A stretch of 31,908 nt of DNA from an uncultured Alcaligenaceae bacterium (GCA_937952975.1 CALFXX010000151.1:1-31908); one strand, 5' to 3'. Shown: positions 1 through 8,074, counted from the stretch's first letter. Notes: a model not told the origin generated them from the sequence alone. Translations and numbers: made by a program.

Positions 1-1
1 G

Positions 2-703
2 GGCAAACAACCCGGAGAATTGCGCCGCTCTCAAAATTGGATCGGAGGAACTCGACCTGGTAATGCAATGTTCGTCCCACCGCCAGCTGAGCGCGTTGCA
101 GAACTACTCGCAGACCTCGAACGTTTCATCCATGGAGACTTCACAGATTTACCGCCACTTGTCAAAGTCGCCTTGGTTCATGCTCAATTCGAAACGATAC
201 ACCCCTTCCTGGATGGCAACGGACGTATCGGCAGATTACTGATCGCAGCACTATTTGAACATTGGGGCCTGCTTGCCGAGCCTCTGCTGTACCTGAGCGG
301 TTACCTAAAAAAACACCAAGCAGAGTATTACCGCAGACTATCCATCATTCGTACCGAAGGTGACTGGGAGTCTTGGGTATCATTTTTTTTGGAAGGAGTG
401 AGCGTTGCAGCGAGTGAGGCAGAAAAAAATATTATTGAAGTTGCAAGCTTAGTCGCGGCGGATCGCAAACGCCTGCTTCAATCACCTAAATCGGGTCCCT
501 CAAGTTATCGACTGTTTGAAATGTTACCTATGATGCCTCGTTTCACAATCGAACAAGTGGGGCAGAAGCTTGAAACAACGTTCCCGACTGCGAACGCTGC
601 AGTCAAGACGCTTCAGGATCTCGGCATCGTCAAGGAAATGACTGGGCAAAAGCAGTACCGCACTTATAGCTATCAAGCTTATATTGAACTGTTGTCCCAA
701 TGA
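2..703 (+). CDS. Fic family protein (AMPylase/nucleotidyltransferase type), 5'-truncated by the window edge
   Basis: The reading frame is open from base 2, so the true start lies upstream. The first visible residues (GKQPGELRRSQNWIGG) match the conserved strand leading into the Fic fold. The catalytic Fic motif HPFLDGNGRIGR begins at visible residue 67. It keeps the catalytic His, the phosphate-binding GNGR and the terminal Arg, so an active enzyme that transfers AMP or another nucleotide part to a protein hydroxyl is expected. The last ~80 residues look like a winged-helix domain, common in bacterial Fic proteins with this architecture and often used for DNA binding or self-regulation. An inhibitory (S/T)xxxE(G/N) helix could be in the missing N-terminus and cannot be judged. 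The stop overlaps the next gene's ATG (ATGA), implying translational coupling. Family call is firm; target and role are unknown. Confidence 0.9.
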   Translation, partial: GKQPGELRRSQNWIGGTRPGNAMFVPPPAERVAELLADLERFIHGDFTDLPPLVKVALVHAQFETIHPFLDGNGRIGRLLIAALFEHWGLLAEPLLYLSGYLKKHQAEYYRRLSIIRTEGDWESWVSFFLEGVSVAASEAEKNIIEVASLVAADRKRLLQSPKSGPSSYRLFEMLPMMPRFTIEQVGQKLETTFPTANAAVKTLQDLGIVKEMTGQKQYRTYSYQAYIELLSQ

Positions 704-1089
704 GAGTCAGTTATAGTCCTAGCATGCGAGCGCTACTGATTGCCACTCTTATTTTTTTATTTAATACGACTTTAATGCCAGTATTGGCAGCATCGCATGA
801 GCAATATCATCCAACTCAAGAGGGAGCGAGTCAGATCACTTGGAGTGATAATCAATCTAGTAATGGGTTGTTTCAAATTGTTCTAGACGACCATCACCCA
901 CAAACGGATGCTAGCAATTCATCCGATCACTCGGGCAGCCACCAGTGCCATCACGTTTCGGTCATCGGAATTGTCGGCTTAATGAGTCTACTGGTGCCAC
1001 CTGATCATCGGGCTCATGTTTCTCTAGAGCCGCTTTTTCTGATCAAATCCTTTCCCGCGCTCATAGAGTATCCGCCCATAAACGCTTAA
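700..1089 (+). CDS. Small His-rich exported protein, possibly CzcI/DUF2946-like
   Basis: This 129-residue protein begins with an apparent signal peptide: a short Arg-containing N-region, a hydrophobic core (ALLIATLIFLF) and a likely cleavage near PVLAA. The mature part is polar and rich in histidine (SHEQYH, DDHHP, SDHSGSHQCHH), then has a hydrophobic stretch (VIGIVGLMSLLVPP) and a proline-rich tail. That layout resembles small periplasmic metal-associated proteins found with czc-type efflux genes, but I see no diagnostic motif and no efflux pump here, so metal binding is inferred. The start at 700 overlaps the fic stop by 4 bases and has no Shine-Dalgarno; an in-frame ATG at 724 would shorten the N-region to the usual length and is equally possible. 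Real gene likely; function unknown. Confidence 0.6.
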   Translation: MRVSYSPSMRALLIATLIFLFNTTLMPVLAASHEQYHPTQEGASQITWSDNQSSNGLFQIVLDDHHPQTDASNSSDHSGSHQCHHVSVIGIVGLMSLLVPPDHRAHVSLEPLFLIKSFPALIEYPPINA

Positions 1090-1103
1090 ACACATTGCTC
1101 GAA

Positions 1104-1123
1104 CTCAATCTATTGCGATTGAG
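1104..1123 (+). terminator. Short hairpin between the His-rich gene and the barrel gene
   Basis: CTCAATC and GATTGAG form a perfect 7-bp stem with a 6-base loop, 14 bases after the His-rich gene's stop. It is followed only by CTTTAC, so the T-run is weak. It could be a partial terminator or a processing hairpin ahead of the next gene. Confidence 0.3.
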
Positions 1124-1149
1124 CTTTACGTACTTGTTTAAGGGTTTAT

Positions 1150-1659
1150 ATGAAAGCGATAAGAACGACGTTGCTTGCTTTGGCTTTTGCGTCAAGCATG
1201 CATGGCACGATCGTCAATGCGAAAGAATCTACAGACGATCGATCACTGATTTTGTTAGTCGGCCCGGCAGCAGAAAAAAGTTTAGTCGACGGCTCAACGG
1301 CCTATGGCACTTCCTTGGCGATAGAATTTACAGCCATTGAACATCAACTTGAAATTGAACTAGGAGCTCAGTACCTCAGTACCTCTAATCCAAAAGAACT
1401 TGGCGCTCAAATCATTTTCAAAAAACCGCTCGAATTGGCGCAAGATGTAGAACTCGGTTTGGGCCTAGGCCCAGCCATGTGGAGAAAAACCAGTTCGCCC
1501 AATAACAACCTTCAGTTAGGGGTTGCCTTCGTCGCAGACTTTATGTTTTGGACTACGAAAAAAGTCGGCTGGTACATTAGCCCCAGCTACACGCATGGAA
1601 TAGGCGGTAGTACAGAGAAATCGTTAGGGATTTCTGCCGGCCTGCTATTTTCAATGTAG
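1150..1659 (+). CDS. Small predicted outer-membrane beta-barrel protein
   Basis: The 169-residue product starts with a signal peptide (MKAIRTTLLALAFASSMHG, cleavage likely near VNAKE). The remainder alternates polar and hydrophobic residues in short strands (SLAIEFTAIEHQLEIELGAQYL, VELGLGLGPAMW, VGWYISPSYTHGIGG), and the end (SLGISAGLLFSM) fits a final membrane strand, although the last residue is Met rather than the common Phe. This is the usual look of an 8-stranded OmpA/OmpW-like barrel. AAGGG lies about 7 bases before the ATG and supports this start. It follows the His-rich exported protein on the same strand, so both may serve the envelope. I do not recognise the specific family; no transport substrate can be assigned. 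Confidence 0.65.
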   Translation: MKAIRTTLLALAFASSMHGTIVNAKESTDDRSLILLVGPAAEKSLVDGSTAYGTSLAIEFTAIEHQLEIELGAQYLSTSNPKELGAQIIFKKPLELAQDVELGLGLGPAMWRKTSSPNNNLQLGVAFVADFMFWTTKKVGWYISPSYTHGIGGSTEKSLGISAGLLFSM

Positions 1660-1691
1660 TGGTGGGTTTGACACCTTTGGGCTTGCAGCAT

Positions 1692-1711
1692 CGTGGGGGC
1701 ACCACCCCACG
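1692..1711. terminator. GC-rich inverted repeat between convergent genes
   Basis: CGTGGGG and CCCCACG form a 7-bp stem with a 6-base loop between the barrel gene and the umuC stop. A second palindrome, CTTGCGCGCAAG, follows immediately (1713-1724). Neither has a T-run, so a role as a bidirectional transcription stop is only plausible from position. Confidence 0.35.
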
Positions 1712-1724
1712 GCTTGCGCGCAAG

Positions 1725-3014
1725 TCACTTAGCGATCGGCAACTCGTCCCACCGCGTTGTGAACCTACGAGAACGATTTTCTGAACGCATCGCCCAGCGC
1801 TTGTCAGTACCCGTTGCACCGGTTCTCACCGTATCTCGACCGAACTCTGCGTTGATCGCATCCATGGCAGCCATCAGTTTTGCTGATTGCGCCCGTTTCA
1901 CAGGATCATCAAACAGCGTCTCTTGGCGCTTGGCCTTATCAGAGATCAGCGTCAGCATGATTCCCGCCTTTTTGTATTGGTAGCCCGGTTTAAAGATCAG
2001 GCCTAAACCAAGAGTGGCTGCACTGGTCAGCAGCCGCGTATCGTCAGTCGGGTCTGGCAGCGGCACCAGCAGCCCTTCGCTGTATTGCAGGTCACTTCCT
2101 TTAAAGCGGTTAGTTTGAATGTAGACGTGAACCGCAGCCGATACCGAGCCTTGGGCGCGTAGCTTTTCAGCGGCGCGCGACACGTAGCTCGCGACGGCTT
2201 CGCGCAGTTGATCCAAAGTTGTCACGGGCGAGCCAAAGCTGCGTGAGGACATGATTTGCTTTTTAGGTGGGGCAACGTCTTCTAATTCAAGACAGGAAAT
2301 CCCGCGAAGCTCGTTGCAGGTACGCTCCATCACCACACCAAATTGGGCTCTGATTTCTTTGATGGGGGCGTTACGCAGGTCTAGAACAGTCTCGACACCC
2401 ATCGCGTTTAGCCGCTTGGCAATACGTTTGCCAACACCCCACACCTCCCCCACTTCTAGTTGCGACATCCACCGCAGGCGCTCGGGGCGCGGGATAGCGT
2501 GCAAATCGCAAACGCCATCGAATTCAGGATTTTTTTTGGCCAGATGGTTGGCAATCTTAGCGAGTGTTTTTGTTGGCCCGCAGCCCACGCAAACCGGTAG
2601 CCCCGTCCACTGCTTGACGCGCTGGCGAATCTGCTGCCCCATGGCCGTCACGCCACCATAGAGGTGTGCAACCGATTCCACACGCAGAAACGACTCATCA
2701 ACGCTGTAAACCTCGACGTCAGGCGAGAAGTCGCGCAGCACAGCCGTGGCACGGTTACTCATGTCGCCGTAAAGGGTGTAGTTCGACGAAAGGGCCAAGA
2801 TGCCGTGTTCTTTGGCCAGCTCTTTCATCTTGAACCACGGTGTGCCCATCTTCACGCCCAACGCCTTTACTTCGGCCGAGCGGGCGACCGCGCAGCCATC
2901 ATTGTTAGACAGCACCACCATCGGCACCTGTTCAAACTGGGGCTGAAAGACGCGCTCGCAAGAAACATAAAAGTTGTTGACATCAACAAGCGCAAACATG
3001 GGTGCGCTGGCCAT
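1725..3014 (-). CDS. umuC: UmuC, catalytic subunit of translesion DNA polymerase V (Y-family)
   Basis: This 429-residue protein has the length of E. coli UmuC (422) and the family's catalytic motifs: FALVDVNNFYVSCE at residues 7-20 with the first metal-binding Asp (D11), SNNDGCAVARS at 36-46, and YSVDES with D106 and E107. The polymerase acts with processed UmuD to copy past DNA lesions, at the cost of mutations. The little-finger region and a UmuC-type C-terminal segment follow. The start ATG lies 3 bases after the umuD stop, so the two are cotranscribed and probably coupled. A MetAlaSerAlaProMet start leaves a second possible Met at residue 6. The gene appears intact. Confidence 0.95.
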   Translation of the reverse strand: MASAPMFALVDVNNFYVSCERVFQPQFEQVPMVVLSNNDGCAVARSAEVKALGVKMGTPWFKMKELAKEHGILALSSNYTLYGDMSNRATAVLRDFSPDVEVYSVDESFLRVESVAHLYGGVTAMGQQIRQRVKQWTGLPVCVGCGPTKTLAKIANHLAKKNPEFDGVCDLHAIPRPERLRWMSQLEVGEVWGVGKRIAKRLNAMGVETVLDLRNAPIKEIRAQFGVVMERTCNELRGISCLELEDVAPPKKQIMSSRSFGSPVTTLDQLREAVASYVSRAAEKLRAQGSVSAAVHVYIQTNRFKGSDLQYSEGLLVPLPDPTDDTRLLTSAATLGLGLIFKPGYQYKKAGIMLTLISDKAKRQETLFDDPVKRAQSAKLMAAMDAINAEFGRDTVRTGATGTDKRWAMRSENRSRRFTTRWDELPIAK

Positions 3015-3017
3015 CCG

Positions 3018-3494
3018 CTAACTTTTGAGGGGGTAGCGGCGCACAACGCCAACGACAACGCCCCACACCTGAAGCTCGGAGCCGTCTTTGAACGTGATGG
3101 GTTGGTAAGCCGGATTCTCGGGGCGCAGTTCAACACAGCCCATGTGTTTGAACAAACGCTTGATGGTGTATTCGCCGTTGAGCACGGCAACGACGATGTC
3201 GTTGTGCTTTGGGTTCAGCGCACGGTCAACAACGACCTTGTCGCCGTCCTCAATACTGGCCCCAACCATCGAGTCGCCCTTGACAGAAAACATGAAGGTG
3301 GCCGGTTTGTTTCGTACCAAATAGGTGTTGAGATCTAGCTCTTCTTCGGAATAGTCGGCTGCTGGAGATGGGAATCCGGCGCTCATTCTGTGGGAGAGCA
3401 GCCTGAAGCCGTAGGCAGGTACGTCTTGCAACAGAGCGATTGGAGTCTGGTGCAGTGTGGGTGCGGTAGTACAGGTTGGATGATTTGATTGCAT
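3018..3494 (-). CDS. umuD: UmuD, self-cleaving S24-family subunit of DNA polymerase V
   Basis: With the ATG at 3494 the product has 158 residues. It carries the S24/LexA-type serine-lysine protease: GDSM with nucleophile Ser75 and YTIKRL with Lys112. The self-cleavage site is Ala39-Gly40 in SAGFPSPAADY, where E. coli UmuD has Cys-Gly; Ala-Gly is also used by LexA and many UmuD proteins. RecA-stimulated cleavage gives UmuD', which binds UmuC. The frame is open a further 65 residues upstream, but that extension would cross the LexA box and promoter, so I reject it. There is no clear Shine-Dalgarno before 3494, only a few bases from the LexA box, so initiation may be leaderless-like or slightly downstream. 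The N-terminal ~35 residues are longer than in E. coli. Confidence 0.93.
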   Translation of the reverse strand: MQSNHPTCTTAPTLHQTPIALLQDVPAYGFRLLSHRMSAGFPSPAADYSEEELDLNTYLVRNKPATFMFSVKGDSMVGASIEDGDKVVVDRALNPKHNDIVVAVLNGEYTIKRLFKHMGCVELRPENPAYQPITFKDGSELQVWGVVVGVVRRYPLKS

Positions 3495-3499
3495 AATAA

Positions 3500-3519
3500 T
3501 ACTGTATAAATAAACAGTA
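3500..3519 (-). promoter_or_regulatory. LexA (SOS) operator upstream of umuDC
   Basis: On the minus strand this reads TACTGTTTATTTATACAGTA, matching the CTGT-N8-ACAG LexA consensus with both half-sites perfect and the flanking TA present. It lies 5 bases before the umuD ATG and overlaps the predicted -10, so bound LexA would block initiation and DNA damage would relieve it. Confidence 0.93.
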
Positions 3520-3545
3520 TATTCTAGCCGTCTTGATCTTGTCGA
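3516..3545 (-). promoter_or_regulatory. Predicted sigma70 promoter of umuDC
   Basis: On the minus strand TCGACA (3545-3540) and TATACT (3521-3516) are separated by 18 bases. The -10 overlaps the LexA box by 4 bases, as is normal for SOS promoters. Transcription would begin within or just after the box, leaving a leader of roughly 10-15 bases. Confidence 0.6.
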
Positions 3546-3663
3546 GCGCTGGATTTCAAGCGAATCGCAACAGCTCTTACCTCCTGAACTGCCAACCTTT
3601 TCTTGGTCTCTTCCTGACCACAGAGACGAGTAACATACAAGTCCATTCCTCAAGGTTTGCGAT

Positions 3664-5130
3664 ATGTCTTTAACCAATTTAAAAACCACCTCAGTTCAGG
3701 CGCCAGAGGCATTCGTTTCTGCCCTTGACGAGCTGTTACGTGTCAGAGATCTTTCTGATCCAAGTGAGCAGATCGAAATCGCGGGTGCTGATCCGTTTTA
3801 CAAGACGCCTTTTAAAGCAGGTGAGTCGGTTGCTGCAGCGCTCACCATGGTCGGCATCGCGGCCAATGACCTGTGGGAATTACGACACGGTAACAGGCAA
3901 GGCTTGTCGCTAGACGTGAGGCATGCCGCCGCTGTTTTAAGGACTGTAGATTACACGCGTATGCAAAATGAAGAGGGGCAATATGTTGGCGTTCCTCCAT
4001 CAGACATGATGAAAAAAATGCTCACCACGACACAGCCTTGGCCGACTCGGGATGGAAAATGGCTTCTCCCTCACCTGAATTTGCCCAGCTTGACGCCTAA
4101 AGTACTAGGTGTTTTGAAGTGTGAGCATTCCGCTGAGGGTGTGTCCTCAGCCGTCAGACAATGGGAGGGCGAAGCGCTCGAGCAAGCGATCGCTGACGCG
4201 CAAGCCTGCGGTGGTTTGATTCGAACACCCGCCGAGTGGCTCGCGCATCCTCAAGGGCAATACTTGAGCGCGCTGCCTGTGATTGAGATTCGCAAGGTCA
4301 GGGACAGTGCGCCCAGACCTGTCGCGAGCACAACACGACCGCTAGAGGGCGTACGCACGCTAGACCTCACGCGGATTCTTGCGGGTCCGATTGCTGGGCG
4401 TACTCTGGCTGAACATGGCGCTGATGTCTTGATGGTGACGGCGCCCCACTTGCCGCAGGTCACTGAGCATGTACGCGATACCAGCCATGGCAAACGCAGC
4501 TGTTTTCTAGATTTTGAGATTGCAAAGCAGGCTGAGGTTTTTCGTGATTTGGTGGCTTCGGCTGATGTGATCATCGACGGCTATCGTCCCGGAGCGCTGA
4601 CCAAAAAAGGTTTTGGACGTGAGCAACTGTTTGATCTGTGTCCCGGGTTGATTCATTTGTCTGTCAGTTGCTTTGGCAGCGGCGGGCCTTTTAAAGACCG
4701 AGCCGGCTGGGAGCAGATCGCGCAAGCCGTCACCGGTGTATGCCACACCCATGGGGAAGCGATCGGAGCGGGTCAGCCTCAGTTGGTCTCTGCCCCAATG
4801 TGCGATTATTTAACGGGCTATATGGGGGCAATCGGTGTGATGCTTGCTCTTGCAAGACGGGCAAAAGAAGGTGGCAGCTACGAAGTAAACGTGTCGCTTT
4901 GTCAGTCAGCGATGTTTATCCAGCGTCAAGGTCTGCTTGAAGACTTCGAGTCTGCGCCAGGAGCCCTAACAAGCGCCGAACTCGAAACGCTATATGTAAA
5001 AACGAACACAGCAAATCATGGCCAAATGCTGACGCTGGGGCCCGTATTAAGAATGTCAGAGACAGCACCCAGATGGGCAAGACCGGCACCAAATTTTGGG
5101 ATGGATAAGCCCGTTTGGCTCTCTACGTAG
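3664..5130 (+). CDS. Class III (CaiB/BaiF-type) CoA-transferase family protein
   Basis: The 488-residue protein contains a class III CoA-transferase domain from about residue 230 (LEGVRTLDLTRILAGPIAGRTLAEHGADV). The family's nucleophilic aspartate fits Asp381 in SAPMCDYLTGYMGAIG, which aligns with the GDSNTG segment of formyl-CoA transferase around its Asp169. Such enzymes move CoA between carboxylic acids, or in the racemase branch epimerise 2-methylacyl-CoA. The first ~225 residues (GADPFYKTPFKAGESVAAALTMVG) form a partial repeat seen in a longer branch of the family. The ATG has AAGG about 8 bases upstream. It stands alone, divergent from umuDC and convergent with the next gene; substrate is unknown. 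A link to the downstream acyl-CoA ligase cluster is possible but not shown by position. Confidence 0.85.
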   Translation: MSLTNLKTTSVQAPEAFVSALDELLRVRDLSDPSEQIEIAGADPFYKTPFKAGESVAAALTMVGIAANDLWELRHGNRQGLSLDVRHAAAVLRTVDYTRMQNEEGQYVGVPPSDMMKKMLTTTQPWPTRDGKWLLPHLNLPSLTPKVLGVLKCEHSAEGVSSAVRQWEGEALEQAIADAQACGGLIRTPAEWLAHPQGQYLSALPVIEIRKVRDSAPRPVASTTRPLEGVRTLDLTRILAGPIAGRTLAEHGADVLMVTAPHLPQVTEHVRDTSHGKRSCFLDFEIAKQAEVFRDLVASADVIIDGYRPGALTKKGFGREQLFDLCPGLIHLSVSCFGSGGPFKDRAGWEQIAQAVTGVCHTHGEAIGAGQPQLVSAPMCDYLTGYMGAIGVMLALARRAKEGGSYEVNVSLCQSAMFIQRQGLLEDFESAPGALTSAELETLYVKTNTANHGQMLTLGPVLRMSETAPRWARPAPNFGMDKPVWLST

Positions 5131-5180
5131 CGAGCATACGTTCAATCGTCCGCGACCCCGCTCGCACACAGAGCCTCGCC

Positions 5181-6530
5181 TCAGCGCTTCGCGCTCACAC
5201 GCCAGACGATGTTACCCACGTCGTCTGCAACGAGCAGTGCACCTTGTTTGTCTAGCGCCACACCAACCGGTCGACCATACGCGTCGCCATCGGGGCTAAG
5301 AAAGCCACTCAGCACCTCTATCGGTGCGCCGCTAGGTTTGCCAGCGGTAAACGGCACAAAGATCACCTTATAGCCGCTGCGTGGCCGACGATTCCAAGAA
5401 CCATGCTGCCCAATGAACATGCCGTGGCTCACAGCATCAGGCAGCGTGGTGCCCACTGAAGATACGAGGCCCAAGGGCGCGGTGTGTGAGCCCACCGCAT
5501 AATCTGGCACGATGGCTTTTGCTACAAGCGTCGGGTTCTGCGGCGTGACCCGCGAGTCGACATGCTGACCAAAATAACTGTAGGGCCAGCCATAAAAGCC
5601 GCCGTCGCGCACCGACGTCAAGTAGTCGGGCACCAGGTCGTTGCCGAGTTCGTCGCGCTCGTTGACAACGGTCCAGAGCACGCCGCTGGCGGGTTCCCAG
5701 GCAAGCCCATTCGGGTTGCGCAGGCCCGAGGCGAATAAGCGGCGTGTCTTCGATTTAGGATCCACCTCCCAGATGGCCGCGCGTTGATCTTCGGCGTCCA
5801 TCCCGTGTTCGGCCACATTACTGTTGGATCCAACGGTCACGTAAAGCAATTGGCCATCGCGACTGGCGATGAGGTTTTTAGTCCAGTGGTGGTTAAGCGG
5901 CCCAGCCGGCAGTGTTGTGACGAGTCGCCCGGGCGCATTGATGCGCGTATCACCCGTAGCGTAAGGAAAACTCAACACCGCATCGGTATTCGCAACAAAC
6001 AGCTCATGACCTACCAGAGCCATACCGAATGGGGAATTCAGACCCTCGAGTAACACTGATCGAACATCGGCGACACCATCACCATCGATATCTCGCAGCA
6101 AGGTGATGCGATTGGCGCTTGGGGTGGCGGCGCCTGCCCGCTTCAGCACCATACCAGTCACCCAGGCAATCAAGCGAGCTTGCAAGCTTTGGGGCTGAGC
6201 GACTTTGGCTGGAGCATTGGATTCAGCCACCAACACATCTCCGTTGGGCAACACGTACAGCCAGCGCGGGTGATCCAAATCACGTGCAAAGGCAGTCACT
6301 TGTGTACCCGCCATCACCTGCGGCGTCACACCATTCGGCCAACCCACGGCGGGGGCAATCAAGACAGTAGGAATCAAACTAGTCTGCGGTGCTGGCAGCG
6401 TGGGATGCGGACCCGTACCCGCAGACAGCGGCAGCGTCGAAAGCTCAGAGCAAGCATGCAGTGAGACAACAATCAAGCTAGCTAAAGCGTACCGATATAT
6501 TTCAGTGACAAGCCGAGACTTGAATACCAT
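5181..6530 (-). CDS. PQQ-dependent sugar dehydrogenase-like (sorbosone dehydrogenase family) lipoprotein
   Basis: The 449-residue product has an N-terminal lipoprotein signal ending in LHAC at about residues 24-27, so it is probably anchored in the membrane facing the periplasm. The remainder matches the six-bladed propeller of the soluble glucose/sorbosone dehydrogenase family: DLDHPRWLYVLPNGDVLVAES (first blade), LNSPFGMAL, LNHHWTKN, VTVGSNSNVAEHG, GLRNPNGLAWEPASG, WTVVNERDELGND, GFYGWPYSY and QHGSWNRRP. Family members oxidise sugars or other alcohols using PQQ with a bound Ca2+. No PQQ synthesis genes and no partner cytochrome lie next to it. Length and motifs suggest an intact enzyme; the actual substrate is unknown. 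It diverges from the sulfite dehydrogenase genes. Confidence 0.87.
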   Translation of the reverse strand: MVFKSRLVTEIYRYALASLIVVSLHACSELSTLPLSAGTGPHPTLPAPQTSLIPTVLIAPAVGWPNGVTPQVMAGTQVTAFARDLDHPRWLYVLPNGDVLVAESNAPAKVAQPQSLQARLIAWVTGMVLKRAGAATPSANRITLLRDIDGDGVADVRSVLLEGLNSPFGMALVGHELFVANTDAVLSFPYATGDTRINAPGRLVTTLPAGPLNHHWTKNLIASRDGQLLYVTVGSNSNVAEHGMDAEDQRAAIWEVDPKSKTRRLFASGLRNPNGLAWEPASGVLWTVVNERDELGNDLVPDYLTSVRDGGFYGWPYSYFGQHVDSRVTPQNPTLVAKAIVPDYAVGSHTAPLGLVSSVGTTLPDAVSHGMFIGQHGSWNRRPRSGYKVIFVPFTAGKPSGAPIEVLSGFLSPDGDAYGRPVGVALDKQGALLVADDVGNIVWRVSAKR

Positions 6531-6650
6531 TGAGTGATTCCTTAGCGTGCGAAGGCGATTCGGATGAGCTTACACGCGATGTTCGTCACCAAACGGACTT
6601 ATGCACACCTGTAGCGACTTATAACGCAAATTTATTAAAACGCCTCCATT

Positions 6651-6679
6651 TATACATCAAGCACTAACTTTGCTAAAAT
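6651..6679 (+). promoter_or_regulatory. Predicted extended -10 promoter of the sulfite dehydrogenase genes
   Basis: TATACA (6651-6656, 4 of 6 to the -35 consensus) and TAAAAT (6674-6679) are 17 bases apart, and TG precedes the -10 in the extended-10 position (TGCTAAAAT). It sits 48 bases before the ATG in the 197-base divergent region. I see no other operator in that region. Confidence 0.5.
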
Positions 6680-6727
6680 AGAAACATCATCAAAGCGGCT
6701 ATCGCGCTCACATCCCAAGGGGTCATC

Positions 6728-7966
6728 ATGACAAGTTCAATCAAAATCTCGCGCCGTCATCTGCTGGGCGCCTCCGTTGGTCTGATGGCCGCTGCTGGGC
6801 TCAATTCAAAGTCTGCCCAAGCGCAAGCTCCTGCCTCTGTCACTGCCCCTGCTGCTGCCCCAGCTGCGCCGGCCGCAAAACCACTTCCAGGCTATGTCAG
6901 TTGGAAGCATGCTGACAGCATGATCGTCCATACGCCCACAACGATTGAAACCAAGCGTTCAGCAATCGGCTCAAGCATCATCACCCCCAATGATCGTCTT
7001 TATATTCGTAATAATCTGCCTGCGCCTTCAGCAGCCGATATCGGCGATGTCAATGCCTGGCAAGTCACTATCGAAGGCGTTGGAAAACCACAGACTTTAT
7101 CGATCAGCGATCTAAAGCAGATGGGCTTCGAAACCATGGCGACCGTATTGCAATGTTCAGGAAACGGTCGTGGCCTGTTTGCCGGCAAACCAAGTGGTAC
7201 GAGATGGCAAACGGGTGCAGCGGGCTGTGTCATGTGGGCGGGTGTACCCGTGCGAGAAGTCATCAAGGTGCTAGGCGGCGTTTCTGCTGGAATGGTCTAT
7301 ATGACAGGCACGGGCGGCGAAAAGCTTCCAGAGGGCATTGATCCTAATGCTGTGATTGTTGAGCGGTCTGTTCCGGTGGCCGCGATGCAAGACGCCATGT
7401 TGGCCTGGGAAATGAATGGCGAACCAATGCCCTTGGCCCACGGTGGCCCGTTACGCTTGATTGTTCCGGGCTACAGCGGCGTAAACAACATTAAGTACAT
7501 CAAGCGTTTAGCTTTCACCAAAGAGCAGACGCAAGCCGCTATTCAAAAAACTGGATACCGGATTTCACCGGTCGGTGAAAAAGGCGATCCGAGTCAGCCC
7601 TCTGTCTGGCTGATGGATGCGAAATCTTGGGTGACATCGCCCTCGCCTGACAACGGTCCGGTCAAAGCAGGTGCCTTGCAAATCACCGGCGTCGCCATGG
7701 GTGGCTTAGAAGACGTTGCCAAAGTTGATGTATCACTTGATAGCGGCAAAACATGGCAGGTTGCGCGCTTAGTGGGCCCCGATTTAGGTAAGTACGCTTG
7801 GCGCCAATTCGTTTTGGCAACAAACCTGAAAGCCGGTCAGTATGATGTTTCATGCCGCGTCACAACAAAATCAGGCGTTGAGCAAGTTGCGCAATCGACT
7901 GAAAATACTGGTGGCTATTTAAATAGCGGCTGGGTCGCACATACTGTAAAAATTAACGTCGTTTAA
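6728..7966 (+). CDS. sorA: Periplasmic molybdenum sulfite dehydrogenase-like catalytic subunit (SorA/SoxC family)
   Basis: This 412-residue protein begins with a twin-arginine signal (KISRRHLLGASVG, residues 6-18) followed by an Ala/Pro-rich spacer, indicating folded export with its molybdopterin cofactor. The sulfite oxidase Mo-domain follows: YIRNNLPAP near residue 91, the molybdenum-ligand Cys143 in LQCSGNGRG, and substrate/cofactor segments such as LAHGGPLRLIVPGYSGVNNIKYI. The C-terminal third is the Mo-co dimerisation fold (VSLDSGKTWQVARL). In the family this oxidises sulfite to sulfate. The neighbouring small cytochrome c supports a SorAB-type two-subunit enzyme rather than SoxCD, since no other sox genes are here. 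The RNN at the Arg site differs from the usual RxH/RYH, so the exact substrate (sulfite or another oxyanion) deserves caution. Good spacing from AAGGGG before the ATG. Confidence 0.82.
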   Translation: MTSSIKISRRHLLGASVGLMAAAGLNSKSAQAQAPASVTAPAAAPAAPAAKPLPGYVSWKHADSMIVHTPTTIETKRSAIGSSIITPNDRLYIRNNLPAPSAADIGDVNAWQVTIEGVGKPQTLSISDLKQMGFETMATVLQCSGNGRGLFAGKPSGTRWQTGAAGCVMWAGVPVREVIKVLGGVSAGMVYMTGTGGEKLPEGIDPNAVIVERSVPVAAMQDAMLAWEMNGEPMPLAHGGPLRLIVPGYSGVNNIKYIKRLAFTKEQTQAAIQKTGYRISPVGEKGDPSQPSVWLMDAKSWVTSPSPDNGPVKAGALQITGVAMGGLEDVAKVDVSLDSGKTWQVARLVGPDLGKYAWRQFVLATNLKAGQYDVSCRVTTKSGVEQVAQSTENTGGYLNSGWVAHTVKINVV

Positions 7967-7976
7967 CGATCCTCTG

Positions 7977-8009
7977 CGCGCACGTGACCTCGTAGGGGTA
8001 CCGTGCGCG
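7977..8009 (+). other. GC-rich hairpin in the sorA-sorB intercistronic gap
   Basis: CGCGCACG and CGTGCGCG form a perfect 8-bp stem with a 17-base loop just after the sorA stop. It has no T-run, so it is more likely an mRNA stability or processing element than a terminator. It also buries a GTG at 8003 that would otherwise give a longer sorB. Confidence 0.45.
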
Positions 8010-8074
8010 TGCACTGCATTCAACCAACTGAACGAAAGCAACACGCTCACCTTCACCTTAGCCTTTTTAGTCAA

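Noticed and set aside
2251..3338. Plus-strand open frames of 136 and 224 codons
   Set aside because: They are antisense to umuC and umuD, with no family resemblance and no ribosome site.
3366..3382. Ala-Gly instead of Cys-Gly at the UmuD cleavage site as a defect
   Set aside because: Ala-Gly is the normal scissile bond of LexA and of many UmuD homologues, and the Ser and Lys are intact.
3495..3689. 65-codon upstream extension of umuD
   Set aside because: It would run through the LexA box and the predicted promoter, and the added residues resemble nothing in the UmuD family.
3664..5130. CoA-transferase as an SOS-regulated gene sharing the LexA box
   Set aside because: The box is 145 bases upstream of its ATG and positioned over the opposite-strand promoter; control of this gene is not indicated.
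8003..8074. GTG start giving sorB 24 extra residues
   Set aside because: The GTG lies within a stable GC-rich stem, and the added residues are polar and His-rich ahead of an otherwise normal signal peptide.
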